From Plectrocnemia conspersa (Eukaryota > Arthropoda > Insecta > Trichoptera > Polycentropodidae), in assembly GCA_009617715.1 (NCBI GenBank), contig VTFK01000066.1, positions 372,001 through 436,000 of the forward strand: a stretch of 64,000 nucleotides of DNA, written 5' to 3'. The notes under the pieces were generated by a model that saw only the letters and a program-made list of their open reading frames with translations, had not been told where the DNA came from and ran no database searches. Of the stretch, positions 11,981 to 24,870 are shown one piece after another. Positions within the stretch are counted from its first letter, which is position 1. Every line of letters starts with the position of its first letter. The position numbers and the translations under genes were made by a program.

Positions 11981-12770
11981 AAGTTTCTTCAAGTATTTAT
12001 ATTTGTAAATACCAGCATTCACGAAGGTTATAAATATAAATTATTATAAATAAATAGGATGTGAGCTAATTTATCTCTGTCGTACGAAATAATTACAGAT
12101 AATTAGGAATGTTTACAAATTACAAACCGGAAAATTTGCAACTAATTACACATATTTTCATTCAGAAATTATATTTATAAATTATATCTATAAGTGAATA
12201 AATCATTTTCTTAAATTTATAAATAAATAAATTAACAACAAAGCAAACATTTTAAGGTATAGTAGAGCAAAGATATATATCATAATACATCAAATTAAAA
12301 CAAAATTTAATGAACAACTAAATACACATACATATATACATATATGTTAACATAATAATATTTATAAGTTAATTCATTTTAAATAGGAAACATTTTACAT
12401 TAATAAAAAAAATGTATTTATAGTCATATATAATCCGAAATATCTCAAATAGTAATATTGGAAAATTAAAATATTACTATAGATTAAATAGTGATATTTT
12501 AAACAATAACTAATAAATTGTATCAATAAATAAGACGGTTATAAAGTATATATTTTATTTTATTTATCGTTATTATGATTATAAATTTAATTAATCTTTT
12601 ATATTGTGATTTATAAATAGATTAAATATTAATAAATAAATTGTTAACAAATTTAAAAGATGAACTTTTTAAAGAAATATATATATTGTCCACAATATAT
12701 AACACATTTAAATATATTTTTAACATTTACAGATGCTGGTATTTACGAATATAAATACTTAAAGAAACTC
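11981..12770. mobile_element. Candidate non-autonomous DNA element with 38-nt inverted ends
   Basis: The 38 nt at 11981-12018 recur as reverse complement at 12733-12770 with about three mismatches. Both carry ATGCTGGTATTTAC (inner end) and CTTCAAG or CTTAAAG toward the outer end. The interior of about 710 bp is AT-rich and non-coding. A MITE-like element of about 790 bp is the simplest reading. No clear target-site duplication is visible, and the true termini may extend slightly beyond the arms. Confidence 0.5.
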
Positions 12771-12831
12771 TATAAAATATTTAAACGCAACGTTTATGGG
12801 TTGTTAATACAATAAAAATTATAGTGTCATT

Positions 12832-13020
12832 GGACATTGATCTACTTAAAGTCAGCTATGAGGAGCTGGTCCAGTTCGTATTATTTAATTTTAGTATTTT
12901 ATATTTTTTCTACTATGTAATATTTTTTTTAATAATGTAATAATATAATCTATTATTATTCACCATCGTGACGCATTGGGGTAATCTATATGGTCATAAT
13001 AATAATTTATTTTAAATGAA
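12832..13020 (+). repeat. Dispersed retroelement 3' region, copy 2
   Basis: Contains GACATTGATCTACTTAAAG, then CAGCTATGAGGAGCTGGTCC (shared with 26.09 kb), then CACCATCGTGACGCATTGG (shared with 26.15, 39.47 and 62.26 kb). It ends in AT-rich AAAT-type sequence near 13010-13025, as expected for the 3' end of the element. Confidence 0.7.
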
Positions 13021-13225
13021 TAAATTGTACCTGAGAATCTCAGATTATATACGTAATTCAATTTACTTTTAAAACCCAAAAGTACACCAAAAAATAAAAT
13101 TAAATGAAAATATATTAAAAACTTTCATATAAAGCTCTTTTTAAGTGCCACCTTATTACTAGTGTTTTGTTCGTGTTTATTTCTGGTTTTTACAAGATTT
13201 GTTAATAGATAATTAACATGTTACA

Positions 13226-13430
13226 AAACAATTGGTAAATGTTTCCATAGTGGGTTTGCTATTGATTATGGACGTCGAACTGGATGCGAAGAGAGCAGCG
13301 GCGGCTTTTCCTGAAGTAGTGTCGTGGAAAATTTTTGAGATGAAGTACTCAGACAAATGTCTAAGAGAAAGTGATCATTGGTTATCCACGTTACAGTATT
13401 TACATTTATTGACCCCTCCATGAGAGATTT
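13226..13430 (+). other. Unrecognised short open frame in GC-richer patch
   Basis: A frame of 63 codons (from 13232; an internal ATG at 13268 starts M-D-V-E-L-D-A-K-R-A) has more balanced composition than its surroundings: charged residues, a short alanine run, and KIFEMKYSDKCLRESDHW. I recognise no family. It could be an exon-sized relic or chance. No convincing splice sites or upstream promoter were seen. Confidence 0.2.
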
Positions 13431-13860
13431 TGTCGTTCTCTTTTTTTGGTAAAACGATTAATTATAAAAGGGTGGTGAGTTTTTTTTTGCAAGAAATTTA
13501 CGTTGGCCCCTAGAGAATATTAGAAACAGCTATTTTAAAGGTTAAACTTAATGTATATTCTTAAGGCAACGTATATTTTAATCATTTCTGATATATGGCA
13601 CGTACTTTGGGAATAAATATGGCGTTGCCCTATTTTACCAAAGAGATCTAATTTTTTCTTAAATAATCCAAACTGGCCTTGTATATTGTCGAATATTTGA
13701 TATATTTTTAAAGATATTTTCCACTTTTCATTGATGTTTTACTCCATTGTATATAGTTTAAATTTTTGTATGACTTGAGCCTTACAATTTTTATACAGAT
13801 AAAAATATATAAAATTAATTTATATACTTAGGGTTTATTTTTTTAACAAAAAGTTAATAT
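13430..13860. other. No gene seen
   Basis: Mixed to AT-rich sequence with nothing recognised. Confidence 0.4.
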
Positions 13861-13869
13861 ATAAAAGGA

Positions 13870-14050
13870 TTCAGTTGAAAACGTCTGGCTTGTGCAAACT
13901 CGACCGTCCTCGGTATTAATTACTGTTTTTATCGCTTTTGTCTTCAGTGGCCCGGAAGGAGCAATAATTTCACGTCTTATTGGAATCAATAATTGTTTTA
14001 TCGTCATTTTTATGCGCCTGTAAAATTGTTAGTGGCCATAACTTATATAG
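13870..14050. promoter_or_regulatory. Small GC-richer block, candidate regulatory element
   Basis: Contains CGACCGTCCTCGGTATTAAT and several TAAT-core words. Composition matches the other islands; no coding signal. Confidence 0.3.
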
Positions 14051-14740
14051 AAATTAAGACAAATTTCGATTTATACAAGTATATTATGAGAAGCAGGGAA
14101 ATCCAGCAAAATCGACAAGAGTAATTTATGTTATAATTTAATTTAACTTTTCAATTAAAATTTCGAGTAAAATTGATTTAGAGGATCATGTACCGTTTCA
14201 CAAAAGCCGAATTTTAACATGGAATGCAAATTCTTTTGTAATTATTCCACCGGACGCTACTTTGAAAAACCACTTATCTGAAAGCACGAAATTTTAAAGC
14301 TCTCCTTCGCTGCTGCAACACTTAGATTTTAAACTATAAAGCGCGGATTCATGCTTTGTTTTCCACCCAGAAAAAAATAAAAAGATATGTACACCATAAA
14401 AGCGGCGGTACACTTAAAACGACGTGTTTTTTAACGAGCACGTATCGAATCATATGTTCATTTTTGCACCTTATAAAATATTTTTTTAAATATAATATAA
14501 TTTCTTTCCTAAGCATAGAACATACTTTAAATCATGAACTAGTCAAATATGTAACTGTTTAATTTTTCGAAATGGTTAAATGGACAATTTTATGAGCAAA
14601 AAATTTTTTTCTGCATCTGTAAAACTGTATCACCTTTTTATATAAATATAATATTAACTATTTTTTTAAATAATATAAAATGTATATTTAAAAAATGCAT
14701 CACAAATGAGCAAACACATATTCTAGTTTTTCTCGAGAAA
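14050..14740. other. AT-rich stretch with a minor GC-richer patch
   Basis: The patch at about 14200-14420 has some CpG. The open frame at 14356-14562 is not recognisable as a protein. Confidence 0.35.
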
Positions 14741-15070
14741 TTCCCGAGGAAACTTTGAATCAGAAAGATTGATTGCTGCTTTTAAATTTATAATTAATTT
14801 AATGAATAGAATTACATTGAACCGAAGGACGCGAAAAGTATTGACGCGTTTAGCGAACAATGCGTGCTCGTTGTAATGAAATTAATCGAGTCTCTCGAAC
14901 TTTATTTGTATTCAGAAATGAGTGACGGTAAATCGAGTTAGAAGGGTTGAAATTAAATTCCGCACAATTCGGATTATAGACGCGATACATGACAAACAAT
15001 AGGTTTAATGTCGAGTTTAATACGATTGTGTCGAAAACGTGGTAATAGTTTAATGTTTATAAATTACACG
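14740..15070. promoter_or_regulatory. GC-richer unique block, candidate regulatory element
   Basis: CpG-containing sequence (GACGCGAAAAGTATTGACGCG near 14829) with TAATTT/ATTA words. No open frame of interest. Confidence 0.3.
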
Positions 15071-16740
15071 GACTTATATAATATATTAAGTAATCTCGAA
15101 ATGAATGTTGTTTTCATAATGACCTAAAAATATCACATATATATTTTTTTAATTATTTAAAATATATTATTTTTTAAATATTTAGATAACTCTCTTTTAA
15201 CATTGTCTGTATTTTGATTTTTTACGTCTAAGAAATGTTACTTTAATTGAAATAAATAATACTTCTATAAAGCAATTAAATGAACTGAATAGATCAAGTT
15301 TTTATAATCAAAAAAATTGGCTATATCATTTTCAAACATATGATATTTTTTATTTTAGGAATAAATGTATTTTTGATTCATTTCCTTCATTGTTTGATTA
15401 TTTTTAGAAGAAGCTATATTTTTTCATCATAGAATAAAAATCACATCTGAATTCCCTGCGGCTTCTTAAGGATCGTTAATATTAATTGGCTGTGCAAGCA
15501 GAATAACTACCTCAAAGCCCTGGTATAGAGTTTCCTTTTGATGTTGCGATATTATTATTATTATAATGTCGGAGCTCTTTGAAAAACAAAACTTATTAGA
15601 AACATACACCTTTTCGAGTTTATTGAGTTAGTGACGCTTAGTCATTAAAAATCATTTTGGGATCGTAACAGTATTTTTAAAATGCAGTTATTCTAAAATA
15701 AGTGGTTAAGGGAACTACTAATTTATAAATATGTATTTTGGAGCATGATATTTAATGTAGAAAAAATAAGTATTATAAAGTAAAATATTATTTATATTTA
15801 TTAAATATTCAACGATTTAAACAGCTTTGTATTGCATTTGAAAAAAATTGTAACTGGAATTTTATTAATTAATAGGCAATTATTTTAAAGAACAAAAATT
15901 GTTGATGCAAGGTAAAAAGTTTTGCTTTGTGTCATAAAACAATAGTTGGGTTTTTATATCGCTGTAATTTGTGATAATTGATGGCTTTTACAGAAAGGTT
16001 AAAATCTGGTAAATTGTAAAGCGGCTCCTGTTTGCATTAAATGTGCATGAAATTATTTGTCATTAATTTGTTCACTAAGAAACCAAACTGAAAACCCTTA
16101 ATGCATTTTCTGTATATGTTAATATGTTTTTAGCTAAAAAACGGCTTTAAAAATATAAAATATGGTAAAATTGTAAAAATTAAATATTGACAACGTATTA
16201 ACCGTTCTGCAAAATTTAAACCAGTAATCAATTATATTTTTAAGGACATTTTTATCAGCAAAACCAAGTTTATTTAGTCGATCGCGTCCAATATGACAAA
16301 AATTAAAGATAAAAAAATAATAAAAATGCAGCAGCAAATATAGCTTTAAATCAAATTTAGTACAGCTTATTTCTCACTAAAAATGTAAATATTTAATAAT
16401 TATGAATAAAAAATTATCTTGGAACGCAAACGGAATGCGAAAGAAGAAATCAGAATTTCTGAAACACACTGTATAATTTATCATATTTACAATAAAAATA
16501 TTTGGAATATTTTTCTTGACAAAAATAAAAATTATATTGGACTTTAGATAAATTAAAACAAATAAATATTTTATTCAGAATCGACTCAAATGCTACCGCC
16601 ACTCGATGTGGCGCCATAATTTAAGAATTATTGAACTTAATACAAATAGTGCAAAAAAAAACTAAATCTTATAAAATGTGTTACTAAAAAATTTAAAAAT
16701 ATAATAAATAATTAAATAATCTGCTATTTAATAACACAAA
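15070..16740. other. AT-rich stretch, no gene seen
   Basis: I see no coding, RNA or repeat signature. The minus frame at 16134-16337 is F/Y/N-rich low-complexity. A short mixed patch lies at about 15450-15560. Confidence 0.45.
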
Positions 16741-16839
16741 ATGGTGCAGAAAATTAATGCACGTTAAAAAATGTGATTTTTGTCGAAACAAACATCTAAC
16801 AAAACTAGATAAGCAGGTAAAATACCATGGTCTAGAAAC

Positions 16840-17300
16840 TGTAAATATATTACTCACGGCACTTCCTTTCGGAATACACTTTCTTTGAACTTTTACATCA
16901 GGAAAATTGACACGTTTGACTTAAGACACGAGAGTATAACCGAACTTCAAACCTTAAGCCACGTCATATTTATTTATATATATTTTTATACTCAATGGGT
17001 AAAAATGTTTTGTATTCTTGTCGCTATTTTCGCGATACGATACGAGTGCGATAAAATTGTAAGTGTAGCATAATATCCTAGGCAAAGCACCGCGCGATAT
17101 AATCTCCATTTTGCCGTACAAATTCGAGTGCGTTAAGAATAGAGAAACGTTCGTGGGCATCATTTGTAATGACCGGTTTTTATATCCGCGCCGGATGGAT
17201 TAACGACCGGCTGAGAATGGAAAAAGTCGCAATAGTCGACATTACAGGGTCAATTTTCACAATTTACGTCCGACAATAAAGGCGTAAGACGTAAAAACAT
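16840..17300. promoter_or_regulatory. GC-richer unique block, candidate regulatory element
   Basis: The denser part is 17075-17300, with clustered CpGs. Overlapping short open frames on both strands (16885-17073 plus, 16954-17163 minus) look like shadows of composition, not exons. Confidence 0.3.
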
Positions 17301-17625
17301 AATTGGGAATCTTAGCGTATCGACAGTATATTAGCCTATCGAAAAATATATTGGTAACTAAAAAAATAACTTTTCTTTATCCTTTTAACCTTAGATTAAT
17401 TATTAACAAGCAGTCAAATTGATAAAATTGCCTTTTATACACTTTTAAATTATTTCTTACATCAAAAATTTGGTCAATTTAAACCATTTTTTACTGGTTA
17501 ATATGTCTGTCTGATTTATGTAATTATTCATTGGCTAATAATTAGTAGAATTTTATCTGATCAATAATCGCAACTTGTAATTTTTTACATATTCAAATTC
17601 CTGTTGAATCTTTTCAAATAGTCCA
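17300..17625. other. AT-rich stretch, no gene seen
   Basis: Nothing recognised. Confidence 0.4.
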
Positions 17626-17627
17626 AC

Positions 17628-17870
17628 AATGACCGGTTAAGGGTTTATAAATAAAATTCTCCACGGGGGCTGAAACGGAATCATGTACAGGCGATGCGGT
17701 TGGTTTAGGATCACACATCAGCCGACAGGAAGTGGTCTCTCTTCGCGAATAAGGAACCGGAAGTGCCGGGAGAGTTTCGACGGTCACGCGCCGATACTCC
17801 GTAAGGGGTAATAAACTGCGGGTTTGTCTAACTATCTCCCTTAAAATAAAAATAAAATGAAACGTTTTGC
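17628..17870. promoter_or_regulatory. GC-rich block, candidate regulatory element or exon-sized unit
   Basis: One of the more GC-rich blocks in the left third. A minus-strand frame (17614-17883, 89 codons) spans it, but the residues (R/P/T/S-rich, no domain) do not resemble a known protein. I lean toward non-coding, with low certainty. Confidence 0.3.
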
Positions 17871-18177
17871 ATACAATAGACATTCAAACATGCATGCAAG
17901 TATTTTAAATAAATACCATCGGTAAAAAAATAGCATAAGTGCTTATGCAGTTTGTGCGATAAAACAGTCCAAAATTTTAGTAAAACAATATTCAGGACAT
18001 ATTTTTATTTATATTTATATTTTTAGGACGAAATTTATCCTTGTTTATTTAATTAAACAAGCACACTGCTGCACAGGCTCAATACTTTGGGTAAATCAGA
18101 GAAAACCTGCTTCGAAAAAAAAATAATCTGATCCTTATTTTTTGCAACTTGAATGCTTAGCTTTTCTAAGAATAAGT

Positions 18178-18179
<2 letters not shown>

Positions 18180-18259
<80 letters not shown>
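18180..18259. repeat. (TA)40 microsatellite
   Basis: About 80 bp of uninterrupted TA dinucleotide followed by an A run. It creates the spurious YIYIYI... open frame that continues to 18366. Likely length-polymorphic and able to extrude as a cruciform. Confidence 0.98.
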
Positions 18260-18264
<5 letters not shown>

Positions 18265-18274
18265 AAATTAAGGG

Positions 18275-18440
18275 CGTTAAAAAACTCGGTCACACAGTTG
18301 CCAATGGCATGCCACCCAAAAGCACTTGGCGTTGTTCTTGAGCGTCATCCCGACACTGCTTTATGAGCCGTTGCACATTCGTAGTGAATAGCGATTGTGA
18401 CGTTAAGTCTGACGACACAATGTCTTAAGTGCCACAGAAT
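18275..18440. other. GC-richer patch, unidentified
   Basis: Mixed-composition sequence right of the microsatellite, with GACGTTAAGTCTGACGACAC near 18400. It is not recognised as coding. The CTGACGACAC word also occurs near 2196, too short to call a repeat. Confidence 0.25.
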
Positions 18441-19485
18441 TTAACAAGTTTAAAATTAAAAAACAGTATCAGGTGGCTTAAAAAAATTCGCAATTTATTC
18501 CTTGCAATTTTAAATATAAATTTTTCAGCTTATAATCAACCTAATAGGGTTATTAATTTTTTTTTTGCTGATTGATTATGAGTTAAATATATTTTCATTA
18601 TTGCCCTCTTGTTTTTCTAATAAATATGTAAGATTCTCGCGATTAATTTCTATAATATAATAAATCACTTTTTTTACATTTTTATATTAGCGTTAAGCGC
18701 TTAAAAAAATATTTATTACCTATCAACATTGAATAATCCCGCAAGTGATAAGTGCAGGTGTATCAACAATTTTATTTGTTTCAACAAAACATTAAAATTG
18801 ACGTTTTTTATTATGGGCTTATGCTTTCTATTTATATCATTTAAAGTATTTTTTTATGTTTCTTAGATATAAGGAGAGAAATTTAAATTTAAGACATATA
18901 ATACATTTTTTAACATAATTTTTTGATGCGATCTATTCGTTATGTCTTGTATATATTTGTGGGTTATAATATTTTTTAATTTAACTTAGAACTTTTTTTC
19001 TTTTCACTTAGATCCAATTATATCAAATTTTTACCTAAAATAAATCAATACCTAATTTATATATAAAATAATTTAAAACCATATAAAAACAATTTAGCAG
19101 TAACTTGTATCACACGCGCAATAATAAAGCGAACATATATAAAACAAACTTTTTGTATTATAAAACAAATTAATTAAAATACGTAGAACAATGAAATAAT
19201 GCCAAAACTTTATTGTATTAATATACACATTATAAAAAATTATAACACTAAAATACAATTAGGTAATATTCTAAACATGCCAATTAACTTTTATATTAGG
19301 TCAATTTAAGGTATTAGTTTACCTAAAATACTGATGTAAAATATTAAATCTAGCAGTCCAATCGAAAGATCGACACTATGCTAATAAAAAGTCAAGTTTT
19401 CTTATTCAAGGATAATTTGCATATGATTATTATGTTAAGTTATTTCGAATATAATTATTTTTTTTACTTGAAAGCTTAAGAGTCA
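18440..19485. other. AT-rich stretch, no gene seen
   Basis: Nothing recognised. Confidence 0.4.
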
Positions 19486-19487
19486 AC

Positions 19488-19650
19488 ACAATAGACCAAT
19501 AATCTGGTCCTTAAAAGCTTTCAACTTAAAATTGAATCGTATATAAATTTCTGTGTTTTTTAATTCTATTCGTATCTGGGAGATCAAAATTAGTGATAAT
19601 TTTACAATTTCAATTTTGATAGAATACCTAGGATAAAGTTTTCTTAAATT
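19488..19650 (+). mobile_element. tRNA-derived SINE, copy 1 (eroded head)
   Basis: Begins ACACAATAGACCAATAATC, corresponding to the head of the copy at 59.3 kb. The body TTCTATTCGTATCTGGGAG and ATCAAAATTAGTGATAAT matches 59370-59405 almost base for base. The B-box region is badly eroded here, so this copy is identified by its body. Confidence 0.65.
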
Positions 19651-20950
19651 TGTATAGTATCATAAATAAATATCTTGATAAATAATTTAAATCAAGCTAG
19701 GTCGCATAAATTGGGCAAAAAAAACCCCAAAAAATTACCTACTTCAGCTTTCAAAATTAAAAAATAAAAATAGTTACTAATTTGAATATGATGTATGCTA
19801 ATATATAATATATTATGTTGTAGCGTAAAAAATTTGCAACAAATATGAAGTAACTTTAATGAACTTTTTTCATCAATTAACACTACTTCTTAAATATATT
19901 TTTTTTCATTTTAAACATATTTGAACTAAGTATTAATACTAAGTAGAAATTTTAAACTTATAAAAAAAGGATAATTTTTTTAACAAAATCTAAGAATTCT
20001 TGAGTAGTTATTAAAAAAAAAATGGCCCATATTTTTAAGAAACATGTGCTGTTTAATACATTATTGTTTGTCTGTATTTTATTTTAATGTATAACTACAT
20101 TTTTACATAATATTTCAACAGACAACGATTTATGCGTTACTTAACATGTAACTAAATTGTTGTAAAAACATTTATGAACGTATTAATTTTTTTTGCTATA
20201 ACATGGTAATAAATTTAATTATAGCTTTAATGATAATTTGTTGAAAGTACGATTGTCAGTAATAATATAATTAAATTGTCAGTTAAAATTTGTAGATCGT
20301 TAGTGATTTTATGGAAAATGTTTAGTACATTCTGATAAATTAATATAAAACTACCTTTCAATTTAAAATTTTAGCAATAAACATAAAAATATCCCTGAAT
20401 ATTCACTGTAGATTTACTAAATAACTATTAAACTACTTAATAAAATAAATAACCGAGTGAATGTAGAAAATTACTGACCTCAAAAGTGATTTATGGCAAA
20501 ATGTACTTTGAATAAAAAATAATAACTAGTTATTTTTAAAATATATTTAAAAAAATGTCACCTAATATTAAATGCATCTTAAAATAAACTATTTACTTTT
20601 TATTTTATTTTTTATTAAAATGTTATGAGAAAATATTTTTTTAAATTATATTTAAAAAAGAATTTTAAAAACCACTATTTTTTTGAAAAGTTTTTAAATA
20701 ATTGCATCAAAAAAGTATATCAATCAGCGTAACCTAAAAATTTATATAACTACATTTTTTATTACTACTGCTATAAAAATATGAATGTTATTAAAAACTA
20801 TGATTTTTCACAAAAATAAAAATCACAGTAATAAAAAAATAACGTAGAATTATCCGTTCAACAATATATATATATTATTATTTTAAGCAAATGTATTAGT
20901 AACCGTTGGACTTTATTTAGCAAAAAACAAGGATCTGTGCTTAATATTGA
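19650..20950. other. AT-rich stretch, no gene seen
   Basis: Low-complexity throughout. The minus frame at 19692-19883 is not convincing. Confidence 0.4.
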
Positions 20951-21039
20951 TTGAAGAGGTATCAAATACAGCAACACTAAATTCAATATTATGAGATATA
21001 AAGAGACCACGTTTGTAATTTTGAATCTAGCATTTCGCC

Positions 21040-21180
21040 GTTATAAACTTATAAGATCCGTATTGGACAAACACAAAAAGTCTTGTTTCACCCCAAATTA
21101 TCGACATTCATTATCGTAGACTTCTTATATTTTTAAGTATATATTAGCCAAATACTACTGTACTATGTAAATAACTTTCA
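21040..21180 (+). repeat. Dispersed repeat of unknown class, copy 1
   Basis: TAAGATCCGTATTGGACAAA, then AAAAAGTCTTGTTTCACCCC, then AAATTATCGACATTC match 24735-24790 in the same orientation at roughly 75-80% by eye. Weaker similarity continues to TTAGCCAAATACTACTGTA. I do not recognise the family. Confidence 0.6.
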
Positions 21181-21790
21181 TCTAGAATTTTTATTTAAAA
21201 ATATTTACACAACTTTTTTTTCGTTTTTTGGCAAATTTTCAGCAAGTAAAGCTTCATTATATACCGAGAGTATAACTTGATCTTCTATATGACTTTAAAA
21301 CTACGGACATTTTTTTTAACAAATTGAACGGCCATATTTTTATCTCTTGTTATTTAAAAATAAAATAAAAAAATATTTTGCATAATTAATAGTGATAATA
21401 ATTTAAATAAAATTGAATATTTTTGTGATTGTAAAAATATTAAATTAGAAAAAATCTATATGAACAAATATTTTGTCGTATAGTTGAATTGTTAATAAAA
21501 AAATACAGGATGTTTAATTTCTGAAGATGGGTTTACCAATGTGTGATTATGGGTTGAATGCACAAACATGTTTCTGGATTAAAACTTGAGTCTGTTAAAT
21601 ATAGTTACATAATTTTTTTGTGGGTTATTAAGTGCAGATAAACTTGTAACATATTTGTATTTTTTTAATCTACTTAAAATATTTTTTTTTCATTTTATTG
21701 CTATTTTATAATATTGAATCATATTTTAATATGTCAAGCATTATTATATTTTATAAAATACTTTGAAAAAATACGAAACCTAAAAATACA
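21180..21790. other. AT-rich stretch, no gene seen
   Basis: Nothing recognised. Confidence 0.4.
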
Positions 21791-21799
21791 CCTTTCAGT

Positions 21800-22270
21800 C
21801 AACCTTCAAACGAAATCGAATTAGAGGCCGTTTGGATGTCTCGCCATTTTCACTCTATGGTTTGAAGAACAAAAGCAAATTATTTCAAGGCAATAAAGGG
21901 TAGACTGACTCATTCATTACGACTTTTTACACTAACATAATCTTTGCAGTCTTGTTGTACAAAAATCCACAAACTCATACCTAGGAATTGTAGTGGAAGC
22001 GACGGACATTATTCACCGCGGCTCGAAACCACGCTGCCCATAAATCCGGTACAAAGAAAACCCGTTAAAGTGAATTACCACACGTCGCCAGTAAACCTAG
22101 GTATGCATGTACATATATATGAATAAACGCAAACAAGCGAACCGACTGTAAAAACCGTCGACCATTGTAAATATCGGATATATACTTCAACAAATCACCG
22201 GAGCTGCCGCTGCCCTACTTCGATCTTTACGGTATGGTGAGTATGTATTGCAGTTTGAAGGTTGGGTTTA
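21800..22270. promoter_or_regulatory. GC-richer unique block, candidate regulatory element
   Basis: CpG-bearing sequence with densest parts at 21940-22100 and 22140-22240. It ends in ACGGTATGGTGAGTATG, which looks like a 5' splice donor but lacks an upstream acceptor or coding frame (see rejected items). Confidence 0.35.
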
Positions 22271-22890
22271 AGATGCATGGAAGGGTTGGATATGATTAAT
22301 GTTTTTTAAAGGTAGTTAATCAATAATCAATAAAATGCAAGGAGCTAATATGGATTCTGGTTTAAATGCCAACGTTCTTGTGAATGTTGACGAAGGGTGA
22401 AGAAAGAAGATCCTTCCACTCACATCTATTGACAAGATCTGCATTGAGTTATTATCGACCTTGATGTGATGATGGGTATGGTTATTGTTGACTTTCCAGT
22501 ATTATTCTAGTTTGTATCATATATTAGTGGGTGATTTTGAACAAAAATATCTATGTTGTCATCTGCTTTAACAATAAATTAAATGCATTTTTTATGATTT
22601 AAACTATATTACTATATATTGAATAATATTGATAATGCATACTATGTAAAACACACTTCAGTTTATATATCCTCATTTTGCACACGACTTGTATAATAAA
22701 AATGAAGTAAAATTTTCTATTTCACATAAATGGTTCTACATTTCACCCCGGGCTTTATTTCAGTAATATTTTTTTTTATTAAATATATTTTTAAATTAAA
22801 AAAGTATGTTAAATAAATATGACGAGAGTTAATTTTAATATTTTTATTATATATTATTACTAAGCCTAAGATAATAATCGCTTTTAATTA
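22270..22890. other. No gene seen
   Basis: Mixed sequence to about 22520, then AT-rich. Nothing recognised. Confidence 0.35.
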
Positions 22891-22894
22891 ACGA

Positions 22895-23180
22895 AAACTC
22901 GAATTGAATCGGAATAACTCTTTGAAAGGGATTTTTTATATCGCCGCCGAAGTGAAATCCTCTTAAGCGCATTGAGGGTATGAAAAGTAATTTCTCAAAA
23001 ATAAATTTCATCTCAAAAAGGCTTGCGTTCTAGTAATATATTTTACAGATCTCTTCTCCGCGAGAGAGCGAGAGCAAAAAAGACACGAAAACAAGTTTAC
23101 ATTGGATTCTTCGCAATTTCACTCAAAGGTCGTATCTTACATATTAGAAATATTACCGATCGATATCCAGTTTTCCGGTT
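22895..23180. promoter_or_regulatory. GC-richer block with GAGA motif
   Basis: Contains CGCGAGAGAGCGAGAGC near 23058-23074, a GAGA-factor (Trl)-type repeat often found in insect promoters and Polycomb response elements. The functional reading is inference. Confidence 0.35.
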
Positions 23181-24215
23181 ATACAAAATATGAATAATAC
23201 TTCAAGTAAAATAGAGCAATAGAATTAGGGTTAAAAGTATAAGGGGTCTTATACAATATATTAAAAAGTAGATTGGATATCTTAAAAAATGACTAGATGA
23301 ACTAGTTGTATAGCTAAAGCTCAGTTAATATATGTTTTGAAAGCACTAAATACCCAAATATTATTGATTACGATATACCTTAATATCGGTAATTACTCTT
23401 AGAGTTTGATGTTTAAATTAAGAGCTCACAGAATTACCATTCCAGATATAAAGCATATTTCCTTTTCATGACGTACTTTCAGTCGAACTTTAATGTCGCA
23501 GTATTGAAAAAGTCCCGTTAATCTTACAATGTCCTCTTATCTTTATCCCGGTTTATTTTATACTCGCACACACCTGAATCATACCTAGGTATAATATATA
23601 CGAAAATACATTGTGGAGAGGACGACATCCAGGATTAAAATTCGCCAAGCATATGTGTGCAGTCATAAATATTTTAAGCTCTCGTGTTGATATATTAAGC
23701 TCATTATCTCTAGCTATATTCTAAAGTTATTGACTTAAATCGTATAAAATATTTAAATTATCTTAAACTTTATCGAAAGTTACATACTTTTGCATGCTAA
23801 AACTACACGCTAGAGATGAATTTTATTAAAGTATCATAACTAGCATAATATTTTGATATTTTTTGAGCCGTTACACATGTACGCGAAATCCATTAATAAT
23901 ATTAAAGTTTGTCGTAAAAACTCTTCTCTTAAATATTATATTCAAAATAGCTGCGGTAAAACTAACACTTTTTACAAGAGGTTTTTAGTAGTTTTAAAAT
24001 ACCCATTAAAAACCATATAATGAAAGTATACATTATTTGTTTTGCTACTGCATTTTATTTACATTGAGAGCTTTTCAAGATATTTTTAATAATTTTGATT
24101 ATCATTAAAAACAGCATATGTGTGATTTTTTAATAGCCAAATTGTAACACATTTGAGAATTCTATTATATACACAAAAAGTGTTATATTTCATAAAAATA
24201 AATATTTTCAACTCT
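23180..24215. other. AT-rich with a small mixed patch
   Basis: A GC-richer patch lies at 23440-23650. No coding or RNA signal. Confidence 0.4.
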
Positions 24216-24218
24216 ATA

Positions 24219-24483
24219 ATTTAAATTGCACATTTCTAGTAAGTAAATAAATAGTATTTTTGCAAATTATCTTATTTTAACAATTATTTTTTATAAATAT
24301 TTATTTATTGTACTATGATTACTATAAAAAAATCATATACTGTATATTATAGAATTCTTTATTTAAATTGCTAAACTGTTGTTAGTAAATAAATTTTATT
24401 ATTGCAAATTATCTTATTTAAACAATTTTAATTTATCTACTCTAGTTATTTCTTATAAATATTTATTTACTGTACTATGATTT
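24219..24483. repeat. Two-copy tandem duplication, period about 142 bp
   Basis: The unit at 24219-24321 (AATTTAAATTGC ... AGTAAATAAA ... GCAAATTATCTTATTT ... ATAAATATTTATTTA-TGTACTATGATT) recurs at 24360-24483 with small indels. Non-coding. Confidence 0.75.
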
Positions 24484-24734
24484 ATTATTCTTTCATAAAT
24501 TCTTATTTACAGGTTGTATAACATAAACTGTAGTCGTTGCGTTAAAATTAGTCGCAAAAGACTCACTTAAAGGATCATAAATTCATTAGATATGAATCCG
24601 TTAAATTTGTCGCCGTTACAATTAAATCAATATGCTTATCTTGGAGACGTTTATTACCACTATACATAAAGATTTGCATTAATATTTGTGAACATTGAAT
24701 TGAACATTTGTGATCATTTCAAATCTACAGTATG

Positions 24735-24870
24735 ATAAGGTCGGTATTAGACAAAATCAAAGAGTCTGGTTCTGCCCCGAATCATCGACATATGTCAGAT
24801 AATTAGTAACTAAAATTGATGATACTTTTTCTAAAGAGTATTTTGTATAAGCCAGAAGACTGTTGTATTT
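24735..24870 (+). repeat. Dispersed repeat of unknown class, copy 2
   Basis: TAAGGTCGGTATTAGACAAA, AGAGTCTGGTTCTGCCCC and GAATCATCGACATATG match the copy at 21.04 kb. The outer limits cannot be set from two copies. Confidence 0.6.

Noticed and set aside
18142..18366. 74-codon open frame with YIYIYI run
   Set aside because: It is created by translating the (TA)40 microsatellite. The flanking residues show no domain.
22180..22250. Splice-donor-like GGTATG/GTGAGTATG after L-P-L-P-Y-F-D-L-Y-G-M
   Set aside because: The frame is closed by a stop about 60 bp upstream and no polypyrimidine/AG acceptor lies in between. It could only be a tiny exon, which I cannot support.
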